Shown here: piece by piece, positions 60,720 to 64,000 of the stretch
How positions within the stretch are numbered: position 1 is the first letter of the stretch
Layout of the letters: every line of letters begins with the position of its first letter
NCBI RefSeq assembly: GCF_004364325.1
Contig: NZ_SOCP01000018.1
Coordinates: 124,001-188,000, forward strand
Direction: 5' to 3'
DNA length: 64,000 nucleotides
From: Actinophytocola oryzae
Lineage (GTDB): Bacteria; Actinomycetota; Actinomycetes; Mycobacteriales; Pseudonocardiaceae
Notes under the pieces: model-generated
What the model was told of the DNA's origin: nothing
The model's input: only the letters and a program-made list of their open reading frames with translations
The model's database searches: none
Translations under genes and position numbers: made by a program

Positions 60720-60731
60720 TTGAACCTTCAA
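60720..60731. promoter_or_regulatory. Palindrome between doxX and marR (probable MarR site)
   Basis: TTGAA-CC-TTCAA is a perfect inverted repeat in the 63-bp divergent spacer. A further inverted pair, CTTGAC/GTCAAG, surrounds it. These are plausible MarR half-sites. Confidence 0.5.
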
Positions 60732-60768
60732 CCGAAGAGTACGTGAAGTGTCAAGTTATCCTTGGCTC

Positions 60769-61242
60769 ATGGAGGAACCACGCTGGCTCAGCGAGGAGGA
60801 GCGGCAGACCTGGCTCGCGGTGGTCGGCCTGCTCGTCCGCCTGCCGTCGGCGTTGGACGCGCAGCTCCAGCGGGACGCGGGGATCAGCAACTTCGAGTAC
60901 CAGGTCATGGCCGGGCTCTCCGAGTCGCCGGACCGCTCGATGCGCATGAGCGACCTGGCCGCGCTGTCGAACGGCTCCCTGTCGCGGATGTCCCATGTGG
61001 TCAAACGGCTGGAGCGGCAGGGCTGGGTGGAACGGGGCCCCGATCCGAGTGACGGCCGCTACACCATCGCCACCCTCACCCACGACGGCTACCAGAAGGT
61101 CGTCGATGCCGCCCCCGGTCACGTGGCCGCCGTGCGCAGGCTCGTGTTCGACCCGCTCACGAAGCCGCAGACCCGCCAGCTCCGTGAGATCGGCCACCGC
61201 GTCCTGAATGCCGTCGACCCCGACGGAACCTGCCCTTCCTGA
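60769..61242 (+). CDS. MarR family transcriptional regulator
   Basis: A 157-residue MarR protein: MEEPRWLSEEERQTWLAVVG, the winged HTH region QVMAGLSESPDRSMRMSDLA and SNGSLSRMSHVVKRLERQGW, and wing residues RGPDPSDGRYTIATLT. It most resembles MarR proteins paired with DoxX genes. ATG 60769 is favoured because the earlier in-frame codon at 60748 falls within the operator region. It likely represses doxX and itself. Confidence 0.88.
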   Translation: MEEPRWLSEEERQTWLAVVGLLVRLPSALDAQLQRDAGISNFEYQVMAGLSESPDRSMRMSDLAALSNGSLSRMSHVVKRLERQGWVERGPDPSDGRYTIATLTHDGYQKVVDAAPGHVAAVRRLVFDPLTKPQTRQLREIGHRVLNAVDPDGTCPS

Positions 61243-61381
61243 CGGCGCGTTCGGATTTCGTAAAGGCACCCGGCGCCGCCGTCAAGGTCCCGTCAGGACC
61301 TCACAAAGACCCCTGAACGCGATACAGACTCGCGTCGTTCGGTCGCCATCGGGGCGGCCCACACGGAGGGGGCATGCGCTG

Positions 61382-61465
61382 ATGGCCGACCTGGCCTGTG
61401 CCGTGCTGCTGATCACCGCGTTCGTGATCCTCGGACTGACGTTGCGGGGGTTGGAGAAGCTGTGA
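61382..61465 (+). CDS. 27-residue membrane peptide upstream of kdpF
   Basis: ATG 61382, with AGGGGG about 11 nt upstream, encodes 27 residues: MADLACAVLLITAFVILGL, then TLRGLEKL. It is one hydrophobic helix with a positively charged C-terminal end. It resembles KdpF in size and topology and precedes kdpF by 55 nt. It may be an extra small subunit or regulator of the Kdp pump. The 139-nt region before it presumably holds the kdp promoter; no riboswitch was recognised there. Confidence 0.55.
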   Translation: MADLACAVLLITAFVILGLTLRGLEKL

Positions 61466-61520
61466 GCAGAGCTTGCGGAGCGAACCATCGGACACCGAAC
61501 GACCGTCGCGAGGCGTGGTC

Positions 61521-61622
61521 GTGAACGGGGCCGGTGTTCTCGCGAACGTCGTCGGTGGCGTGCTCGCGTTGCTGCTGATCGGCTACCTGTTCGTGGCACT
61601 CGTGCGGCCGGAGAAGTTCTGA
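61521..61622 (+). CDS. kdpF: KdpF, small subunit of the K+-transporting ATPase
   Basis: A 33-residue single-helix peptide from GTG 61521, with core GVLALLLIGYLFVALVRPEKF. The closing RPEKF and the length match KdpF. KdpF stabilises the KdpABC complex in the membrane. Its TGA shares one base with the kdpA ATG (TGATG), so they are translationally coupled. Confidence 0.85.
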   Translation: MNGAGVLANVVGGVLALLLIGYLFVALVRPEKF

Positions 61623-63283
61623 TGTCCTCCACTGTGGCCGGTCTGCTGCAGGTCGGTCTGCTCGTGCTCGCGCTCGCCGCGGTGTACAGGCCGCTCGGCG
61701 ACCACATGGCGCGTGTCTTCCAGTCCGACAGGCACCTCGCCGTCGAGCGGGTGATCTACCGGGTCGGGCGGGTGAACCCGGACAGCGAACAGCGGTGGCC
61801 GGTGTACGCCGCCGGTGTGCTCGGCTTCTCCCTCGTGTCGGTCGTGCTGCTGTACCTGGTCCAGCGGCTGCAACCGTTGCTGCCGTTCGACTTCGGGCGC
61901 GGCGCCGTCGAACCCGGCATCGCGTTCAACACGGCGGTCAGCTTCGTCACGAACACCAACTGGCAGTCGTACGTGCCGGAGGCCGTGATGGGGCACGCGG
62001 TCCAGATGCTCGGGCTGACGGTGCAGAACTTCGTGTCGGCGGCCGTCGGGCTCGCCGTCGCGATCGCGCTGGTGCGCGGGTTCACCCGGTCGGCCTCCGA
62101 CCGGCTCGGCAACTTCTGGGTCGACCTCGTGCGGGGGACGGTCCGGATCCTGCTGCCGCTCGCGTTCGTCTCCGCGATCGTGCTGGTCGCGCTGGGGGTG
62201 GTGCAGAGCCTGAGGTCCGGACTGGACGTGACCACCGTGGATGGTCAGGCGAACCGCATCGCGCTCGCACCGGCCGCGTCGCAGGAGGCCATCAAGGAAC
62301 TGGGCACCAACGGCGGCGGCATCTTCAACGCCAACTCCGCGCACCCCTTCGAGAACCCCAACGGCTGGACGAACCTCGTCGAGATCTTCCTGTTGCTGGT
62401 CATCCCCGTCTGTCTCACGCGTACGTTCGGCACGCTCGTCGGCAACCGCGGACAGGGCCACGCGCTGCTGTCGGTCATGGGCCTGCTGTGGGCCGCCATG
62501 CTGACCGTGATCTGGTGGGCCGAGGCACATCCGAACGGCCCGGCCGCGCTGCTGGCAGGCGTCACCATGGAGGGCAAGGAGGTTCGCTTCGGCGTCGCGG
62601 GCTCGGCGTTGTTCGCCGACAGCACCACCGGCACGTCGACCGGAGCCGTGAACTCCATGCACGACAGCTACACCGGCCTCGGTGGCGGCGGCACGATCCT
62701 GAACATGCTGTTCGGCGAGATGACGCCAGGCGGCGTCGGCACCGGCCTGTACAGCATCCTCGTGATGGCGATCATCGCCGTGTTCATCGCGGGGCTGATG
62801 GTCGGCCGCACGCCCGAGTACCTCGGCAAGAAGCTCGGCAGGCGCGAGGTGACGGCGGCCGCCATCTCGATCCTGGCCATGCCGACGGTGCTGCTGCTCG
62901 GCGCGGGCATCGCGATCATGCTGTCCGGCACACCCGGCTACCTGGCCAACGACGGCGCCCACGGCTGGTCGGAGGTGCTCTACGCCTACACGTCGGCGGC
63001 CAACAACAACGGCAGCGCGTTCGCGGGCATCACGGTCACCAGCCCGTGGTTCCAGTCCTCGCTCGCGGTCTGCATGCTCATCGGCAGGCTCGTCCCCATC
63101 CTCGCGGTGCTCGCACTCGCCGGATCCCTTGCCAGGCAGAAGAAGATTCCTGCCACCTCGGGCACGCTGCCGACGCACGGCCCGCTGTTCGGCACGCTGC
63201 TGACCGGCACCGTGGTCCTGGTGGCGGCTCTCACGTTCATCCCAGCACTCGCTCTGGGTCCGATCGCAGAGGCTCTCGCATGA
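61622..63283 (+). CDS. kdpA: KdpA, potassium-binding channel-like subunit of K+-transporting ATPase
   Basis: A 553-residue membrane protein with about ten helices. The four selectivity-filter-like loops are visible: NTAVSFVTNTNWQSY, GTNGGGIFNANSAHPFENP, the later GGGGTILNMLFGE region and NNNGSAFAGI. KdpA belongs to the superfamily of K+ transporters and passes K+ to the KdpB pump. The length equals the family's usual 550-560. It is coupled to kdpF and overlaps kdpB by 4 bp (ATGA). The operon is typically induced at low K+ by KdpDE, which are not in the window. Confidence 0.95.
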   Translation: MSSTVAGLLQVGLLVLALAAVYRPLGDHMARVFQSDRHLAVERVIYRVGRVNPDSEQRWPVYAAGVLGFSLVSVVLLYLVQRLQPLLPFDFGRGAVEPGIAFNTAVSFVTNTNWQSYVPEAVMGHAVQMLGLTVQNFVSAAVGLAVAIALVRGFTRSASDRLGNFWVDLVRGTVRILLPLAFVSAIVLVALGVVQSLRSGLDVTTVDGQANRIALAPAASQEAIKELGTNGGGIFNANSAHPFENPNGWTNLVEIFLLLVIPVCLTRTFGTLVGNRGQGHALLSVMGLLWAAMLTVIWWAEAHPNGPAALLAGVTMEGKEVRFGVAGSALFADSTTGTSTGAVNSMHDSYTGLGGGGTILNMLFGEMTPGGVGTGLYSILVMAIIAVFIAGLMVGRTPEYLGKKLGRREVTAAAISILAMPTVLLLGAGIAIMLSGTPGYLANDGAHGWSEVLYAYTSAANNNGSAFAGITVTSPWFQSSLAVCMLIGRLVPILAVLALAGSLARQKKIPATSGTLPTHGPLFGTLLTGTVVLVAALTFIPALALGPIAEALA

Positions 63284-64000
63284 CGACGACGACAGAACGC
63301 CCCTTACCCGATGTGGGGCGGCACAAGGAAGAGGCGCGGCACATCGGCGCAGGAGTGTTCAGCCCACGGCAGCTGCTCGTGTCCTTCCCCGACGCGCTGC
63401 GCAAGCTCGACCCCCGCCACCAACTGCGCAACCCGGTCATGTTCGTGGTGTGGGTCGGGTCGGTGCTCTCCACCGTGTTCGCGATCGGCGACCCGTCGAC
63501 GTTCACGATCCTGGTCACGGTCTGGCTGTGGTTCACCGTCCTGTTCGCGAACCTCGCGGAGGCGGTGGCCGAGGGGAGGGGCAAGGCGCAGGCGGAAACC
63601 CTGCGCCGCACGAAAAAGGAGACCATGGCGCGGCGCCTCCTGCCGGACGGGACCGAGGAGTCCGTGCCTGGCGTGGCACTCGCGGTCGGCGACCTCGTCG
63701 TCGTCGAGGCGGGCCAGGTCATCCCGGGCGACGGCGACGTCGTCGAGGGCATCGCGACCGTCGACGAGTCGGCCATCACGGGCGAGTCCGCGCCGGTGAT
63801 CCGCGAGTCGGGTGGCGACTTCTCCTCGGTGACCGGCGGCACCACCGTGCTGTCCGACCGGATCGTGGTGCGGATCTCGACTCGGCCCGGCGAGTCCTTC
63901 GTGGACCGGATGATCGCGCTGGTCGAGGGCGCCCAGCGGCAGAAGACGCCCAACGAGATCGCGCTGACGATCCTGCTGTCGACGCTCACGATCATCTTCC
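63280..64000 (+). CDS. kdpB: KdpB, P-type ATPase subunit (N-terminal part, runs off the window)
   Basis: The first 240 residues are visible from ATG 63280: a basic leader, membrane helices (NPVMFVVWVGSVLSTVFAIG; FTILVTVWLWFTVLFANLAE), the KAQAETLRRTKKE stretch and the actuator domain with TVDESAITGESAPV, the TGES motif of P-type ATPases. The phosphorylation motif DKTGT lies beyond the window edge. KdpB hydrolyses ATP to drive K+ through KdpA. It is coupled to kdpA by the ATGA overlap. Confidence 0.95.
   Translation, partial: MTTTTERPLPDVGRHKEEARHIGAGVFSPRQLLVSFPDALRKLDPRHQLRNPVMFVVWVGSVLSTVFAIGDPSTFTILVTVWLWFTVLFANLAEAVAEGRGKAQAETLRRTKKETMARRLLPDGTEESVPGVALAVGDLVVVEAGQVIPGDGDVVEGIATVDESAITGESAPVIRESGGDFSSVTGGTTVLSDRIVVRISTRPGESFVDRMIALVEGAQRQKTPNEIALTILLSTLTIIF

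Noticed and set aside
61243..61381. A c-di-AMP (ydaO) riboswitch before the kdp operon
   Set aside because: I could not find the conserved core elements of this riboswitch by eye. The region is short and simply promoter-like.

Overview
The window is about 64 kb of very GC-rich DNA whose genes read like a filamentous actinomycete, most likely of the order Pseudonocardiales (Lentzea / Saccharothrix / Amycolatopsis relatives). The evidence is dense GTG/ATG starts, 4-bp ATGA/GTGA operon overlaps, a conservon-type sensor operon, large LAL and RHS proteins, IdeR/DmdR-type iron boxes and a five-module NRPS. The genus is an inference. No rRNA, tRNA or CRISPR was seen.

Layout. (1) 1-3.8 kb: a partial FAD monooxygenase divergent from a TetR regulator, then a secreted multi-domain alpha-galactosidase with a repressor-like palindrome inside its promoter. 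(2) 4.1-7.8 kb: a two-gene AAA+ ATPase / subtilisin-like (S8) peptidase module; the peptidase is split by an apparent one-G loss. (3) 8.0-15.0 kb: an SDR oxidoreductase (also split by an apparent one-G loss), a LAL regulator and an RHS/YD-repeat protein. (4) 15.1-18.6 kb, minus: conservon genes cvnA-cvnB-cvnC lacking the usual GTPase. (5) 18.9-24.7 kb: DUF485 + acetate-type symporter, a DUF3455 secreted protein, a secreted beta-helix protein, and a sortase with a surface protein. (6) 24.8-27.3 kb: an MBL-fold hydrolase, an EamA exporter and a divergent LysR regulator.

(7) 27.3-54.2 kb is the main attraction: an apparently iron-regulated NRPS locus. Two FecCD siderophore permeases diverge, across overlapping TTAGG/CCTAA iron boxes, from one 5826-residue NRPS with five modules. 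Its order is vestigial C - A/MT - T - C - A/MT - T - C - A/MT - T - C - A - T - C - A - T. It is followed, almost without gaps, by a PanD-type aspartate 1-decarboxylase, a heterodimeric ABC exporter with complementary defects in its two ATP sites, a Tat/lipoprotein siderophore-binding protein with its own iron box, an MbtH protein, a small VOC protein and (across a 113-bp MITE-like insertion) a PLP decarboxylase. The module-4 adenylation pocket lacks the amino-binding Asp and reads like a beta-alanine code, so PanD would supply beta-alanine for that module. Module 2 reads serine. Three adenylation domains contain N-methyltransferases. There is no thioesterase, epimerase or recognisable chelator-forming enzyme, so the product is probably a new, N-methylated, beta-alanine-containing metallophore.

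(8) 54.3-61.2 kb: a DivIVA-like protein and a run of regulator/effector pairs (MarR-EamA with twin palindromic operators, an F420-type LLM oxidoreductase, ArsR-SRPBCC, Lrp-MFS, MarR-DoxX). (9) 61.4-64 kb: the start of a kdp potassium-uptake operon (small ORF, kdpF, kdpA, partial kdpB).
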